NCBI RefSeq assembly: GCF_003863335.1
Contig: NZ_RRAZ01000006.1
Span: forward strand, 104,331-168,330
Direction: 5' to 3'
DNA: 64,000 nucleotides
Source: Falsigemmobacter faecalis
GTDB taxonomy: Bacteria; Pseudomonadota; Alphaproteobacteria; Rhodobacterales; Rhodobacteraceae
Of the stretch, positions 52,246 to 61,789 are shown in pieces. Position 1 is the stretch's first letter; each line of letters begins with the position of its first letter. The notes under the pieces were generated by a model that saw only the letters and a list, made by a program, of their open reading frames with translations, made no database searches and was not told where the DNA came from. The translations under genes and the position numbers were made by a program.

Positions 52246-54930
52246 TCAGTCGAGACGGCCGTGGCAGTGCTTGAACTTCTCTCCCGAACCGCAGGGGCAG
52301 AGATCGTTGCGGCTGGGGTTACCCCAGGTCGCGGGATCGGCCTCATCAAAACCCGGTGCAGCGGCGGGGGCTTCCGGCTCCGGAGCGGGGGCGGCAAGAC
52401 CCTGCTGCTGGGCCAGCATCTGACGCATCATCTGCTCGCGCTCTTCATCCGAGAGCGGGCGGATGCGCGAGAGGTGCTGGGTGACATCACCGCGCAGCGC
52501 CTCAAGCATCGTCTCAAAGAGAGCAAAGGCTTCGGTCTTATATTCGTTCAGCGGATCGCGCTGTGCATAGCCGCGGAAGTGAATGACCGAGCGCAGATGA
52601 TCGAGGCGCAGAATATGCTCACGCCATTTCGCGTCAATCGCCTGGAGCAGAACCTGCTTTTGAATATCGCGCATGGTCTCCGCGCCGAAAGCCGCGACTT
52701 TTTCAGCCATCATGCTTTCCGAGGCCTCGATCAGGCGGTCCGTCATGGCCTGCTGATCAACGCCGTCTTCGCGGGCCCAGTCCGCAATCGGCGGATCCAT
52801 GGTCAGCTTTTCGCGCAGAGCTTCGGCCAGACCATCCATGTTCCACTGATCGGGGAAGGTCTTCGGCGGCATATACTGATCGACCAGATCTTCGATGACC
52901 TGAACGCGCATATCCTCAACGATCTCGCCCAGATCTTCGGCCTGCATGATATCGAGACGCTGGCTGAAGATCGCTTTACGCTGATCGTTCATCACATCGT
53001 CGTATTTCAGCAGCTGCTTGCGGATGTCGAAGTTGCGGGCCTCAACCTTGGCCTGCGCCTTCTCCAGCGATTTGTTGACCCAGGGGTGAACGATCGCCTC
53101 GCCTTCTTTCATGCCCAGCGTCGAGAGCATCTTATCGAGACGCTCCGAGCCGAAGATGCGCATCAGATCGTCATCAAGCGACAGATAGAACGCCGAGCGG
53201 CCCGGATCCCCCTGACGGCCCGAACGGCCGCGCAGCTGGTTGTCGATCCGGCGCGATTCGTGACGCTCGGTCGCCAGAACGAAGAGACCGCCTGCGGCTT
53301 TGACTTCCGCCTCAGCGGCTTCATGCTCAGCCTCAATCTGCGCGCGGATCGCATCGGGATCGGCTTCGGGGTTCGCGGCGATGGCTTCCATCACTTTGAA
53401 CTCAACATTGCCGCCGAGTTTAATATCGGTGCCGCGACCGGCCATATTGGTCGCAATCGTCACCGCGCCGAGTTTACCGGCATCGGCCACAATCTGGGCC
53501 TCCTGCTCGTGCTGACGCGCGTTCAGCACGTTATGCGGAACCCCGGCTTCGGTCAGCATGGCCGAGAGCATCTCGGATTTTTCGATCGAGGTGGTGCCCA
53601 CCAGCATCGGCTGGCCGGTGGCATGGCCCTTTTTGATCTCTTCGACGATGGCTTTGTATTTCTCCGCCGCCGAGCGGTAGACGGCATCATGCTCATCTTT
53701 GCGCTGCACGGGGCGGTTGGTCGGCACTTCGACCACGCCGAGTCGATAAATCTCGGCAAATTCCTCAGCTTCCGTCGCCGCCGTCCCGGTCATGCCCGAG
53801 AGTTTGTCGTAAAGGCGGAAGTAGTTCTGGAAGGTCACCGAGGCGAGGGTCGTGTTCTCCGGCTGGATCTGCACGTTCTCTTTGGCCTCAATCGCCTGAT
53901 GCAGACCTTCCGACAGACGGCGGCCCTTCATCATCCGACCGGTGAATTCGTCGATCAGCATGACCTCACCGTCACGGACGATGTAATGCTGGTCTTTGAG
54001 GTAAAGTTTATGCGACCGCAGCGCCTGGGTCATATGGTGAACCAGCGAGGTGCTTTCGGGATCATAAAGCGACTGCCCCTCGGGCAGCAGGCCGATTTCC
54101 AGCAGTTTGTTCTCAACGAACTCATTGCCCTCTTCGGTCCAGGTCACCGAGCGCTGTTTCTCATCAAGCTTGTAATGCTCTTCCACGACCAGCGGGATCA
54201 GAACATCCACGGCCTTATAAAGATCCGAGCGGTCCTGCGAGGGGCCCGAGATGATCAGCGGCGTGCGCGCCTCATCGATCAGGATCGAGTCGACCTCATC
54301 GACGATCGCAAAGAAGTGACCACGCTGGGCCATTTCTTCAACGCGCATCTTCATATTGTCGCGCAGATAATCGAAGCCCAGCTCGTTGTTGGTGGCATAG
54401 GTGATATCGCAGGCATAGGCCGCGCGCTTCTCATCCTCGGGCTGCCAGGGCACGACCACACCGGTCGAAAGACCCAGAGCGCCGTAAACCTTGCTCATCC
54501 ATTCCGCGTCACGCTTTGCCAGATAATCGTTGACGGTGACGACATGAACGCCCTTGCCCGCAAGCGCGTTCAGATAGGCCGGGAAGGTCGCGACAAGGGT
54601 CTTGCCCTCACCGGTCTTCATCTCAGCAATATTGCCCTGATGCAGGAAAACGCCGCCCATCAGCTGGGTGTCAAAGGCGCGCAGGCCAATGGCCCGGCGT
54701 GCGCCTTCACGGCAGTTTGCAAAGGCTTCCGGCAAAATCTCATCCAGCGAGGCACCCTTGGCCACGCGGGCTTTCAGCTCTTCGGTTTTGTCGATCAGCC
54801 CCTGATCCGACAACGCCTTAAACTCGGGCTCAAGCGCGTTGATCTGTGCGACCAGCGGGCGAACTGACTTCACCAGGCGGTCATTCGGCGAGCCGAACAT
54901 TTTGCGCGCCAGTGCTCCGAATCCCAGCAT
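52246..54930 (-). CDS. secA: Preprotein translocase ATPase SecA
   Basis: The motor that drives unfolded proteins through SecYEG. It has 894 residues. Walker A is [11 protein letters not shown] near 103-113, the DEAD-like box is [13 protein letters not shown] near 210-222, and [12 protein letters not shown] is near 490. The C-terminus carries an Ala/Pro/Glu linker and the zinc-binding SEC-C motif [18 protein letters not shown], which binds SecB, the usual proteobacterial partner. The start follows AGAGGAG, directly after a small hairpin at 54948. It is divergent from a parvulin gene, another export-related function. Confidence 0.97.
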   Translation of the reverse strand: MLGFGALARKMFGSPNDRLVKSVRPLVAQINALEPEFKALSDQGLIDKTEELKARVAKGASLDEILPEAFANCREGARRAIGLRAFDTQLMGGVFLHQGNIAEMKTGEGKTLVATFPAYLNALAGKGVHVVTVNDYLAKRDAEWMSKVYGALGLSTGVVVPWQPEDEKRAAYACDITYATNNELGFDYLRDNMKMRVEEMAQRGHFFAIVDEVDSILIDEARTPLIISGPSQDRSDLYKAVDVLIPLVVEEHYKLDEKQRSVTWTEEGNEFVENKLLEIGLLPEGQSLYDPESTSLVHHMTQALRSHKLYLKDQHYIVRDGEVMLIDEFTGRMMKGRRLSEGLHQAIEAKENVQIQPENTTLASVTFQNYFRLYDKLSGMTGTAATEAEEFAEIYRLGVVEVPTNRPVQRKDEHDAVYRSAAEKYKAIVEEIKKGHATGQPMLVGTTSIEKSEMLSAMLTEAGVPHNVLNARQHEQEAQIVADAGKLGAVTIATNMAGRGTDIKLGGNVEFKVMEAIAANPEADPDAIRAQIEAEHEAAEAEVKAAGGLFVLATERHESRRIDNQLRGRSGRQGDPGRSAFYLSLDDDLMRIFGSERLDKMLSTLGMKEGEAIVHPWVNKSLEKAQAKVEARNFDIRKQLLKYDDVMNDQRKAIFSQRLDIMQAEDLGEIVEDMRVQVIEDLVDQYMPPKTFPDQWNMDGLAEALREKLTMDPPIADWAREDGVDQQAMTDRLIEASESMMAEKVAAFGAETMRDIQKQVLLQAIDAKWREHILRLDHLRSVIHFRGYAQRDPLNEYKTEAFALFETMLEALRGDVTQHLSRIRPLSDEEREQMMRQMLAQQQGLAAPAPEPEAPAAAPGFDEADPATWGNPSRNDLCPCGSGEKFKHCHGRLD

Positions 54931-54947
54931 ATTATCTCGTCTCCTCT

Positions 54948-54964
54948 GAACGGCTGAGCCGTTC
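54948..54964 (-). promoter_or_regulatory. Hairpin just upstream of the secA ribosome site
   Basis: GAACGGC-TGA-GCCGTTC is a perfect 7-bp palindrome whose edge touches the AGAGGAG ribosome site of secA. It could be an operator or a translational control hairpin. The rest of the 193-bp gap to the parvulin gene shows nothing else clear. Confidence 0.4.
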
Positions 54965-55123
54965 GTGATGCGTCCGCCACGACGCCGGACTTGCTCCGCT
55001 TCCCGCCCTTGCCTAGAAGAAGCACAAAGGGCACGCGGTCCGGCATTGCGACCTTCGCGATGTAAGTGGCCGTCTGCAAGGTGTCAACGCCGCCGACCTG
55101 TGCGGTTTGGGGAGAAAAGACCG

Positions 55124-55960
55124 ATGAAAATGCGCGCATGCGGCTTCGCACTGGCCCTTCTGGCCACCACAGCCGCCCTTCCGGCCCTGGCGCAGGACGC
55201 CTCGACCGTTGTTGCTACGGTGAATGGTCAGGAAATTACGCTGGGTCACCTTTCCGTGCTTCGCGACCAGCTCTCCGAGCAATATCGCCAGCTGCCCGAC
55301 GATGTTCTTTTCAAAGGCCTGCTTGATCAGGTGATCCAGCAGACCGCGCTGGCCACCGAAGGCGAGAGCCTGATCGCCAAACGCGATGAGCTGACCCTTG
55401 AGAACGACCGCCGCGCTTATCTGGCGGGCCTCGCGCTGCAGACCGCCGTGAAAGCCGCAGTGACCGATGAGGAACTGCAAAAAGCCTGGGACGCCCGTTA
55501 TAAAGATGCGGCACCGGCGACTGAGTATAACGCCTCGCATATCCTCGTGGCCGAGGAAGAAGAGGCGAAGAAGCTGAAGGCCGAGCTCGACAATGGTGCC
55601 GATTTCGCGGAACTCGCCCGTGCCCATTCGACCGACGGCTCGGCTCAGGGCGGCGGCTCGCTGGGTTGGTTTGGCCTTGGAATGATGGTAAAGCCCTTTG
55701 AAGACGCGGTGCTGGCCCTCAAGGCGGGCGAAATCTCGGCTCCGGTGCAGACCCAGTTCGGCTGGCATATCGTCAAACTGAATGAGACCCGTCAGGCCGA
55801 AACCCCAAAGCTCGAAGACGTCAAAGCCGAGCTGACCATGGAGCTGGAACAGGCCGCCGTGGATGACAAAATCAAAGCGGCCGAAGCGGCTGCGAAGATT
55901 GAGCGGAAGTCGGACGGGATCGATCCTGCGATCCTTAAATCTGACCTCTTCAAGAACTGA
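55124..55960 (+). CDS. Parvulin-type peptidyl-prolyl cis-trans isomerase, secreted
   Basis: A 278-residue periplasmic foldase. The signal peptide is MKMRACGFALALLATTAALPALAQD. An N-terminal SurA-like helical part is followed by the rotamase domain (about 130-225) with YNASHILVAEEEEAKKL, ADFAELARAHSTDGSAQGGG and LGWFGLGMMVKPFEDA. The start follows GGGGAG; the ORF is open 53 codons upstream as antisense to nothing known. It is divergent from secA and 7 bp before argJ. It likely helps newly exported outer-membrane or periplasmic proteins fold. Confidence 0.92.
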   Translation: MKMRACGFALALLATTAALPALAQDASTVVATVNGQEITLGHLSVLRDQLSEQYRQLPDDVLFKGLLDQVIQQTALATEGESLIAKRDELTLENDRRAYLAGLALQTAVKAAVTDEELQKAWDARYKDAAPATEYNASHILVAEEEEAKKLKAELDNGADFAELARAHSTDGSAQGGGSLGWFGLGMMVKPFEDAVLALKAGEISAPVQTQFGWHIVKLNETRQAETPKLEDVKAELTMELEQAAVDDKIKAAEAAAKIERKSDGIDPAILKSDLFKN

Positions 55961-55967
55961 GGGCGCC

Positions 55968-57344
55968 ATGGCCGGCAAAGACTGGAAGTCGCGGGCGAAG
56001 GCTCTGAAGAAAAAACTTAAAAAACTCAAAGACCAGGTGGAGGCTCAGGCCTCCCCCCCGGTCGCTGCGGGCGCGGTCTGCGCACCTGCAGCGGCAGCGA
56101 AAAAGGCCCACCCGGTCTCGCCGCTTGCCCCGGCCGCTTTCCCCGATCTGCCGGAAATCGCCGGAGTGGACTTCGCCGCCGCAGCAGCAGGCGTGCGCTA
56201 CAAGGGCCGCACCGATGTGATGCTGGCGCGCCTCGCCCCCGGCACGGCAATTGCGGGCGCCTTTACGCGCTCCTCAACCCGCGCCGCCTGCGTGCTCGAC
56301 GCCCAGGCGAAGCTCTCGCCCAAAGACAGCACTGAGGGCGCAGCGATCCTCGTGAACTCCGGGAATGCCAATGCCTTCACCGGCGCTGCGGGCCAGGCCT
56401 CCGTGGATGCCATCGCCAAAGCCGTCAGCGAAAAGCTCGGCCTTCCCGCCGCGCGCGTCTTCACCTCCTCCACCGGGGTGATCGGCGAGCCGCTGCCACA
56501 TGAAAAAATCGTCGAAGCGCTGGACGGCCTCAGTACGACCCTCGACGCCAAAGGCATCACCGCCGCGGCGCGCGCCATCATGACCACCGACACCTTCCCC
56601 AAGGGCGCCTCAGCCACCCTGCAGGGCGAAGGCGGCGAAATCCGAATCTCCGGCATCGCCAAAGGCTCGGGGATGATCGCGCCCGATATGGCGACGATGC
56701 TGGTCTATATCTTTACGGATGCGAAAATCGCGCCGGCGCTTTTGCAAAAGATGCTCAGCCGCCAGGTGGATGAGACCTTCAACTGCATCACGGTCGACAG
56801 TGACACCTCCACCTCCGACGCGCTGATCCTTGCAGCCACCGGCAAATCGCCGGCAGCTCCGATCACCGATATGCGCTCAAAAGTGGCAAAGGATTTCGAT
56901 GCCGCGCTGAAATCAGTCATGCTCGATCTGGCAAAACAGGTCGTGCGCGACGGTGAAGGTGCGTCAAAATTCATCGAAATCCGCGTCACCGGTGCTGCGG
57001 ATGCACAGGATGCCCACCGGGTCGCCATGGCGATTGCGAATTCACCCCTCGTGAAAACCGCAATCGCGGGCGAGGATGCAAACTGGGGCCGCGTCGTGAT
57101 GGCCGTCGGTAAATCCGGCGCAAAGGCCGACCGCGATCTTCTTTCCATCCGTTTTGGCGATATTCTCGTGGCCGAAAAAGGCTGGCGGAACCCGAAGTAC
57201 TCCGAGGCAGAAACCTCTGCCTATATGAAAAATGATGACCTTGTCCTCAGCGTTGATCTGGGCCTCGGCAGTGCATCGCGTACCGTCTGGACCTGTGACC
57301 TGACCCATGGCTACATCGACATCAACGCCGATTACCGCTCCTGA
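55968..57344 (+). CDS. argJ: Bifunctional glutamate N-acetyltransferase / amino-acid acetyltransferase ArgJ
   Basis: Recycles the acetyl group in arginine synthesis (ornithine acetyltransferase). The 458-residue precursor self-cleaves before the catalytic Thr in KGSGMIAPDMATMLVYIF near 225-242 to give alpha and beta chains. AAILVNSGNANAFTG near 125-139 and the C-terminal MKNDDLVLSVDLGLG are conserved. The first 50 residues are unusual: a Lys-rich helix (KDWKSRAKALKKKLKKLKDQ) and an Ala/Pro linker precede the normal start near PLAPAAFPDLPEI. The ATG is 7 bp after the parvulin stop and has GAGGG before it. Confidence 0.94.
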   Translation: MAGKDWKSRAKALKKKLKKLKDQVEAQASPPVAAGAVCAPAAAAKKAHPVSPLAPAAFPDLPEIAGVDFAAAAAGVRYKGRTDVMLARLAPGTAIAGAFTRSSTRAACVLDAQAKLSPKDSTEGAAILVNSGNANAFTGAAGQASVDAIAKAVSEKLGLPAARVFTSSTGVIGEPLPHEKIVEALDGLSTTLDAKGITAAARAIMTTDTFPKGASATLQGEGGEIRISGIAKGSGMIAPDMATMLVYIFTDAKIAPALLQKMLSRQVDETFNCITVDSDTSTSDALILAATGKSPAAPITDMRSKVAKDFDAALKSVMLDLAKQVVRDGEGASKFIEIRVTGAADAQDAHRVAMAIANSPLVKTAIAGEDANWGRVVMAVGKSGAKADRDLLSIRFGDILVAEKGWRNPKYSEAETSAYMKNDDLVLSVDLGLGSASRTVWTCDLTHGYIDINADYRS

Positions 57345-57355
57345 CGCCACCGCGG

Positions 57356-57402
57356 CTTTGGCTTTTAAAAATACTCCGGGGGTCCGGGGGCAGCGCCCCC
57401 GG
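57356..57402 (-). repeat. Dispersed intergenic repeat, copy D
   Basis: On the minus strand: GC hairpin CCGGGGGC-GCT-GCCCCCGG, ACCCCC, then GGAGTATTTTTAAAAGCCAAAG. It lies between argJ and mutT in inverse orientation to the other copies. Confidence 0.68.
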
Positions 57403-57429
57403 CCTTCGCATTTCAGGGACAGCGATAAG

Positions 57430-57828
57430 ATGAAACTGGTTCTGGTCTCGGCCGTTGCGCTGATCGATACAGATGGCCGCGTGCTGCTGGCGCAGCGTCC
57501 CGAAGGGAAATCCCTCGCCGGGCTCTGGGAGTTCCCCGGCGGCAAGGTCGAAAAGGGAGAGACCCCGGAAGAGGCTCTGATCCGCGAGCTGAAGGAAGAA
57601 CTGGGGATCGATACCTGGTCCTCCTGCCTCGCTCCGCTGACCTTTGCCTCACATCATTATGAAAACTTCCATCTGCTGATGCCGCTTTTCGTCTGCCGCC
57701 GCTGGCAGGGCACCCCTGAGCCGCGCGAAGGGCAGGTGCTGAAATGGGTGGCCCCGACGGCACTGAAGGACTATCCGATGCCGCCGGCGGATATCCCGCT
57801 GATCCCCATTCTGCGCGACTGGCTCTGA
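57430..57828 (+). CDS. mutT: 8-oxo-dGTP diphosphatase MutT
   Basis: A Nudix enzyme that removes 8-oxo-dGTP from the nucleotide pool. The 132 residues have a canonical Nudix box, GGKVEKGETPEEALIRELKEELGI, near 37-60. LLAQRPEGKSLAGLWEFPGGK near 19-39 and WVAPTALKDYPMPPAD near 104-119 also fit MutT. The start MKLVLVSAVALID was chosen; the ORF is open upstream through argJ. With mutM at 27 kb the window encodes two arms of the 8-oxoguanine defence. It is 27 bp after repeat copy D. Confidence 0.93.
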   Translation: MKLVLVSAVALIDTDGRVLLAQRPEGKSLAGLWEFPGGKVEKGETPEEALIRELKEELGIDTWSSCLAPLTFASHHYENFHLLMPLFVCRRWQGTPEPREGQVLKWVAPTALKDYPMPPADIPLIPILRDWL

Positions 57829-57837
57829 GTGATAAAG

Positions 57838-57883
57838 CCGGGGGAGGGCTGTCTGCCCTCCCCGGACCCCACCCGAGAGTATT
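57838..57883 (+). repeat. Dispersed intergenic repeat, copy E (truncated by IS)
   Basis: The hairpin CCGGGGGAGGGC-TGTCT-GCCCTCCCCGG is followed by ACCCCACCC and GAGAGTATT, where similarity stops about 8 bp before the left end of IS copy 2. It may also terminate mutT. Confidence 0.65.
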
Positions 57884-57891
57884 CAGGTCGT

Positions 57892-58370
57892 CCTGAACAA
57901 TCCGTAAGTGTTTGTATTTATGTACAATCAGCGCGATTTTTCTCACATTTCATTGCAGGGCTCCGACCATGAAGCATGGTCCTCGCGCCGAAGAACAGGA
58001 TGATCTTTTCATCCCCGCCTGGTCGATCTGATCAATCCGCGGCATGAGCGGGTGAAACTGGCCGGTATGATCGACCGGGATCTGTTCGAGCCGGAATGCT
58101 CCGGCTTCTTCCCGCCCCACTGCGGCCGTCCTGCGACGTCACCGCGGCTGTTGGCGGGTTGCTTTATCTGCAGCACGCCTCGGATGAGGCGGTGGTGGCC
58201 CGCCAGGTTGAGCCCCCCCTGCGATCAGCATTTCACCGGAGAGGTTTTCTTCAGCACCGCCCTTCGATTGAGCCCGCCTCTCTGACCCGCTGGCGCGGTC
58301 GGATTGGGGAGAAGGGCGTTGAGTGGCTGCTGACACAGACTCTTCGTGCGGGGCAGGCGCGCGGCGCGCT
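57892..58370 (+). mobile_element. Decayed IS5-like insertion sequence, copy 2 (3' truncated)
   Basis: The left end (CCTGAACAATCCGTAA and on) aligns with copy 1. Similarity to transposase ends within about 10 bp of the trpE stop codon (58378), so the right half of the element is gone. Orientation is opposite to copy 1. The two left ends face each other across 46.6-57.9 kb. Confidence 0.72.
57969..58370 (+). pseudogene. IS5-like transposase remnant, copy 2
   Basis: It begins MKHGPRAEEQDDLFIPAW, is broken by a frameshift and stop near 58030, resumes DLINPRHERVKLAGMIDRDLFEPECSGFFPP in another frame, then shifts again to LLYLQHASDEAVVARQVEPP and SLTRWRGRIGEKGVEWLLTQ. This is the N-terminal (DUF772-like) domain of IS5-family transposases. 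The catalytic DDE domain is absent. The protein cannot be functional. Confidence 0.78.
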
Positions 58371-58377
58371 CACCGTC

Positions 58378-59886
58378 TCAGTGATTGCCGCGCCGAACAA
58401 AAAGCCCCGCATCCTGCGCCGCGCGCCGGAGGGCTCCGGATTTATTCACCGTCTCTTCAAATTCCGCTTCCGGGTCGCTGTCGTAAACAACACCGCCCCC
58501 GGCCTGGATATACATGGTCTCGTCTTTCACCACCGCCGTGCGCAGCGCGATGCAGAAGTCCATCTCACCATTGGCGGCGAAATAGCCGACGCCGCCGCCA
58601 TAAACGCCGCGCTTTTCCGGCTCCAGCTCGTCGATGATCTCCATGGCCCGCACCTTGGGCGCGCCGGAGACCGTCCCTGCCGGAAGCCCCGCCAGCAGCG
58701 CCGAAAGCGCATCCTCACCCTCGGCAATCTCGCCCACAACGTTGGAGACGATATGCATGACGTGGGAATAGCGCTCGATGATGAACTTCTCGGTCGGACG
58801 CACCGTGCCAATCTTTGCCACCCGGCCTACGTCATTGCGCCCCAGATCCAGCAGCATCAGATGTTCGGCCAGCTCTTTGGGATCCGACAGCAGATCGGCC
58901 TCCAAAGCCTTGTCCTCTGCCTCATTGGCCCCCCGCTTGCGGGTTCCGGCGATCGGGCGGACCGTCACCTCCCCCTCGCGCAGACGCACCAGAATCTCGG
59001 GGCTGGCCCCGACCACCTGGAAGCCGCCGAAGTTGAAGAAGAACATGAAGGGCGACGGATTGGTCCGGCGCAGCGAGCGGTAAAGCGCGAAGGGCGGCAG
59101 CGGGAAATCCAGCGACCAGCGCTGGCTCGGCACGCATTGGAAGATATCGCCCGCTTTAATGTAATCCTTGGCCTTCAGCACAGCGGCCTTATAGCCCTCG
59201 GGCGTGAAGTTCGACCGCAGCTCACCAACCTGCGCCACTTCGCCCAGATCGCGCGGCGCCGCCGGTGCGCGGTCGAGATCCTTCAGCGCATCCATCACCC
59301 GCTCTGCCGCCTGGGCATAGGCCGCCCGCGCCGAAAGGCCCGAGGCCACCCAGGCCGGGGCGACCAGAGTCACCTCACCCTTCACCCCGTCGAGAACCGC
59401 AATCACCGAAGGCCGCATCAGCACCGCATCGGGCAGGCCCAGGGTGTCTTGCGGCACATTCGGCAGATGCTCGACCAGACGGATCATATCATAGCCCAGA
59501 TAGCCAAAGAGCCCCGCCGCGATCGGCGGCAGTGCCGGCGGCATATCAATGGCGCAATCCGCGATCAGCGCGCGCAGGGTCTCAAGGGGATGACCCTCCA
59601 GATCCTCAAAGGCATTGGCCTCATAGCGGGCCTGGCGGTTGATGCGGCTCTGCGCGCCGTGGCACTGCCAGATCAGATCGGGCTTCATGCCGACCACCGA
59701 ATAGCGGCCGCGGATCTCCCCGCCGGTCACCGATTCCAGCATGAAAGTATCCGAGCGCGCTTCCGCGAGCTTCAGCATCAGCGAGACCGGCGTGTCGAGA
59801 TCTGCCGCAAGCCGGGTCCAGACGACCTGGTTCCTGCCCTCATTCCAGCCTTTTTCAAAAGCGTCGAAACCAGGAACCAGTGTCAT
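58378..59886 (-). CDS. trpE: Anthranilate synthase component I
   Basis: Makes anthranilate from chorismate, using ammonia supplied by the TrpG glutaminase; first step to tryptophan. The 502 residues show the N-terminal Trp-binding FMLESVTGGEIRGRYSVVG near 48-66. The chorismate-enzyme signature runs from about 300, with SPEILVRLREGEVTVRPIAGTRKRG, DLGRNDVGRVAKIG, SGAPKVRAMEIIDELEP and the late GGVVYDSDPEAEFEE. The protein looks complete. It is 26 bp downstream of ppiD and has no leader of its own. trpG does not follow, and an IS remnant abuts the stop. Confidence 0.96.
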   Translation of the reverse strand: MTLVPGFDAFEKGWNEGRNQVVWTRLAADLDTPVSLMLKLAEARSDTFMLESVTGGEIRGRYSVVGMKPDLIWQCHGAQSRINRQARYEANAFEDLEGHPLETLRALIADCAIDMPPALPPIAAGLFGYLGYDMIRLVEHLPNVPQDTLGLPDAVLMRPSVIAVLDGVKGEVTLVAPAWVASGLSARAAYAQAAERVMDALKDLDRAPAAPRDLGEVAQVGELRSNFTPEGYKAAVLKAKDYIKAGDIFQCVPSQRWSLDFPLPPFALYRSLRRTNPSPFMFFFNFGGFQVVGASPEILVRLREGEVTVRPIAGTRKRGANEAEDKALEADLLSDPKELAEHLMLLDLGRNDVGRVAKIGTVRPTEKFIIERYSHVMHIVSNVVGEIAEGEDALSALLAGLPAGTVSGAPKVRAMEIIDELEPEKRGVYGGGVGYFAANGEMDFCIALRTAVVKDETMYIQAGGGVVYDSDPEAEFEETVNKSGALRRAAQDAGLFVRRGNH

Positions 59887-59912
59887 GTCGGTCAGCCTTC
59901 TACAGTCAGATT

Positions 59913-61757
59913 TCAGCGCATCTGCGCATGGACGGCTTCAATCGCCGCCTGATCGAGCGAGATATCCGCCCCTGTTTCCAGTGCCGCTGCCAGCAGCGCA
60001 AAGGCATCCTGCCCCATGTCCTGGCCGATCTGCGACGAGACGGTCGAGACCAGCAGACGGGCCTCTTCGCTGTCGTGATCCGCCTTGCGGATGGTGTCGA
60101 GGCGCAGAACGGCGGTGAAATCGCCGGCGCTGACGGTGGTCAGATCCCCTTCGGCCTGCAGCGCGAAGACATCCGCCAGCAGCGAGGCAGGGGCGCCGTC
60201 AACACGACCGCCGCGCGGCATATCGCTGTGCACCTCAACAACGCCGAGGCTGGCCGGATCGGCACCTTCGGTGATCGCTTTTTGCAGCTCAGCGGCGCGC
60301 GCCGCGAGCGCCTCACGCTCGGCAGCGGCAAAGGCCGCGGCTTTCGCCTGCTCGCTCACCGCGTCCAGCGGCTGAAGCGCGGGCGCGTCGATGCCGTCGA
60401 GGCGCAGCGCCACAAGGCTGCCGTCTTCCAGAAGGAAGCCATGCGCAAAGTCACGCTCGCCTGCCTCCAGCGCCTTGGCGCGGAAGGCGGGATAGGCGGC
60501 CAGACCTTCATCGCTGTCGGCGGTCAATTGCATGCTGCCGAGGGTCATGCCGGCTTCTTTTGCGGCATCCTCCAGGGTCACGCCACCGGCCAGAATGTCT
60601 TCCAGCTCGTTGACGCGGGTGGCAATGGCGCGGCGGGCCGCATCCTGCGCAAACTCCGAGACCAGATCGGCTTTCGCCTGCTCAAAGGTCACTTCTTCGG
60701 CCGCAAGAACCGCGTTCATCCGGAAGAGTGCCGGGCCCAGCGGGGTCGGCAGCGGGCCTGCCACGCCAGGCGCGGTGAGAGCAAACACGCCCTCGGCCGC
60801 TTCGCCCAGATCGTCGCGGCTCAGATCGCCCAGATCGATGTCGTTCAGCGTCAGGCCACGCTCGGTCACCAGGTCATCAAACGTCACGCTGCCCGCATCA
60901 AGACGGGCCTTTGCGGCCTCTGCGGCAGCCTGATCGGGATAGATCAGCCGCTCAACCAGACGACGCTCGGGCTGGACGTAGTCGGACAGACGCTGCTCAT
61001 AGAGCCGGCGCAGTTCAGCCTCATCCACCTCAGTGGTCCTGGCCACATCATCGGTCATCAGGGTGATATAGGTGATGCGGCGGGTTTCCGGCTTGGTGAA
61101 CTCCGCGGGATGCGCGTCATACCAGGCCTTCACTGCAGCCGCATCCGGGGTCGCCACCGGCGCGGGCAGGTTTTCGGCGCTCAGACGCAGCAGGCTGAAG
61201 CTGCGGCGCTCTTCGATGTAATCAAGGAAAGTCGAGGCCGCGACATCCGAGCCGGGCATCCCCGCGACCACAGCGGTCTGCAGAAGGCCCCGGGCCAGAT
61301 CCCGGCGCATCCGGCCTTCAAACTCAGCTTCCGACCAGCCGTTGTCGCGCAGCATACCGCTGTAGGCCCCGCGGTCGAACTGGCCATTGGCCCCGGCAAA
61401 CGAGGGGGTCAGGCGGATCTCCGTCGCAAGACGCTGATCGCCGGCCGAAATCCCGATGCGCTTCGCTTCGGCATCAAGCACGCCCTGCGTCACCAGACGC
61501 TGGCGCACCGCACCGTCAAAGCCAAAGGCCGCAGCTTCATTGAAGCTCAGCGGCTTGCCCGTCTGCGCAGAAAGCGCATTCAGATCCGAGCGCAAAGCCC
61601 GGAAATACTCAGTGGTCGAGATATCCTCGCCCGAGACCGAGCCGATGTTGCGCACATTGCCGCCGAAATTGCTGACGCCAAACCCGCTGAGGCCAATGAT
61701 GAGCAATGCCATCAGAACCCAGACGAACAGCTGTCCCGCCTTGCCACCCTTCGCCAT
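59913..61757 (-). CDS. PpiD/SurA_N-type periplasmic chaperone, membrane anchored
   Basis: An inner-membrane folding factor near the Sec exit. The 614-residue protein has a short cytoplasmic start (MAKGGKAGQLF), one membrane helix (about 11-32), then a SurA_N-3 helical region with GVLDAEAKRIGISAGDQRLATEI and a degenerate parvulin domain (about 240-350). The rest is an Ala/Glu-rich helical C-terminus. The ATG is preceded by GGAGGGG; a TTG one codon earlier is also possible. It is followed by trpE, a pairing I recall from other Rhodobacterales. PPIase activity is doubtful, as in other PpiD proteins. Confidence 0.88.
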   Translation of the reverse strand: MAKGGKAGQLFVWVLMALLIIGLSGFGVSNFGGNVRNIGSVSGEDISTTEYFRALRSDLNALSAQTGKPLSFNEAAAFGFDGAVRQRLVTQGVLDAEAKRIGISAGDQRLATEIRLTPSFAGANGQFDRGAYSGMLRDNGWSEAEFEGRMRRDLARGLLQTAVVAGMPGSDVAASTFLDYIEERRSFSLLRLSAENLPAPVATPDAAAVKAWYDAHPAEFTKPETRRITYITLMTDDVARTTEVDEAELRRLYEQRLSDYVQPERRLVERLIYPDQAAAEAAKARLDAGSVTFDDLVTERGLTLNDIDLGDLSRDDLGEAAEGVFALTAPGVAGPLPTPLGPALFRMNAVLAAEEVTFEQAKADLVSEFAQDAARRAIATRVNELEDILAGGVTLEDAAKEAGMTLGSMQLTADSDEGLAAYPAFRAKALEAGERDFAHGFLLEDGSLVALRLDGIDAPALQPLDAVSEQAKAAAFAAAEREALAARAAELQKAITEGADPASLGVVEVHSDMPRGGRVDGAPASLLADVFALQAEGDLTTVSAGDFTAVLRLDTIRKADHDSEEARLLVSTVSSQIGQDMGQDAFALLAAALETGADISLDQAAIEAVHAQMR

Positions 61758-61789
61758 CAACCCCTCCGGTCTGAAAACTTTCCGTTTGT

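Noticed and set aside
52261..54867. An 868-codon open frame on the plus strand, opposite secA
   Set aside because: It is an antisense shadow: secA on the minus strand has every family motif over the same span, while this frame has no recognisable domain. High GC content opens such frames.
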